The translations under genes were made by a program, and so were the position numbers. A stretch of 5,596 nucleotides of DNA from Pseudomonadales bacterium (GTDB lineage: Bacteria > Pseudomonadota > Gammaproteobacteria > Pseudomonadales > Azotimanducaceae): NCBI GenBank assembly GCA_007128525.1, contig SKXG01000359.1:1-5596 (forward strand), written 5' to 3'. The notes beneath the pieces are model-generated. The model was given only the letters and a program-made list of their open reading frames with translations. It was not told where the DNA came from and made no database searches. Positions 5,432 through 5,596 of the stretch are shown piece by piece; the stretch's first letter is position 1; each line of letters opens with the position of its first letter.

Positions 5432-5596
5432 GATCTCCTGGGGTGTTCGCCAGTTGGTGCAGTCCTTGAGCCGTTAGAGAAACCTAAGGAGGATCTGGCG
5501 TTAACGCCTGTGTGCCAGCCCGCAGCGAGCGGGAAGCCTGGGGCGTGACCTGGAACCTCCGCCTTGAACCGTAACGGTTCAGGGCAGACCGAACAG
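5432..5596 (+). ncRNA. ssrS: 6S RNA, 3' end cut by window edge
   Basis: 6S RNA mimics an open promoter, binds sigma70 RNA polymerase and dampens its activity in stationary phase. It is identified by the zapA-adjacent position, the 5' GGGTGTTCGCCAG segment, the CAGTCCTTGAGCCG arm (E. coli has CAGTCCCCTGAGCCG) and the 3' hairpin built on CCTTGAACC/GGTTCAGGG (5561-5585, 11 pairs including one G-U, TAA loop). Further helices are GGCG-TTAA-CGCC (5497-5508) and CCCGC-AGCGA-GCGGG (5519-5533). The closing stem pairs TGTTCG (5444-5449) with CGAACA (5590-5595). The outer 12 bases (5432-5443) have no partner inside the window, so the mature end probably lies some 10-20 bases beyond it, for a total near 175-185 bases. 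By analogy with E. coli, the product-RNA start is opposite T5474 or T5475. The exact 5' end is estimated. Confidence 0.93.

Overview
The window is a conserved chromosomal neighbourhood of a GC-rich gammaproteobacterium. The gene order, the proteins and a 6S RNA directly behind zapA match the ygfB/zapA locus of Escherichia coli and Pseudomonas. The proteins are clear orthologues but diverged from the enteric ones, and a ZapB-like small gene precedes zapA as in pseudomonads, so a non-enteric lineage is likely. The genus cannot be read from the sequence. There are no mobile elements, CRISPR arrays, tRNAs or signs of recent transfer.

Leftward arm (minus strand, read from about 4754 down to 1): ygfB (UPF0149), pepP (Xaa-Pro aminopeptidase), one UbiI-type FAD hydroxylase of ubiquinone synthesis, gcvT and a truncated gcvH. 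ygfB and pepP overlap by four bases (TTGA), so pepP probably starts at TTG by translational coupling. The hydroxylase follows after about 100 bases. A 106-base gap with a possible promoter separates it from gcvT, and gcvH follows gcvT after 29 bases. gcvP would be expected just beyond the left edge. E. coli has two hydroxylases here (ubiH and ubiI); this window has one.

Centre (4755-4889): a 135-base divergent regulatory region. It holds a good sigma70-type promoter facing right, a plausible -10 facing left, and a 9-bp direct repeat with 21-bp spacing next to the rightward -35.

Rightward arm (plus strand): a 68-residue coiled-coil protein (ZapB-like, TIGR02449 family), zapA (GTG start, four-base GTGA overlap) and, 24 bases after zapA, a 6S RNA gene (ssrS) that runs off the right edge. 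ZapA and the coiled-coil protein probably act at the FtsZ ring. 6S RNA is a growth-phase regulator of sigma70 RNA polymerase.

This is mostly a well-known housekeeping region, and I see no new system. The points worth checking are a lost conserved active-site histidine in PepP that looks like a paired micro-frameshift, an inverted repeat inside the possible gcvT promoter, the repeat in the divergent promoter region, a short duplication at the gcvT stop codon, and the single ubiquinone hydroxylase.
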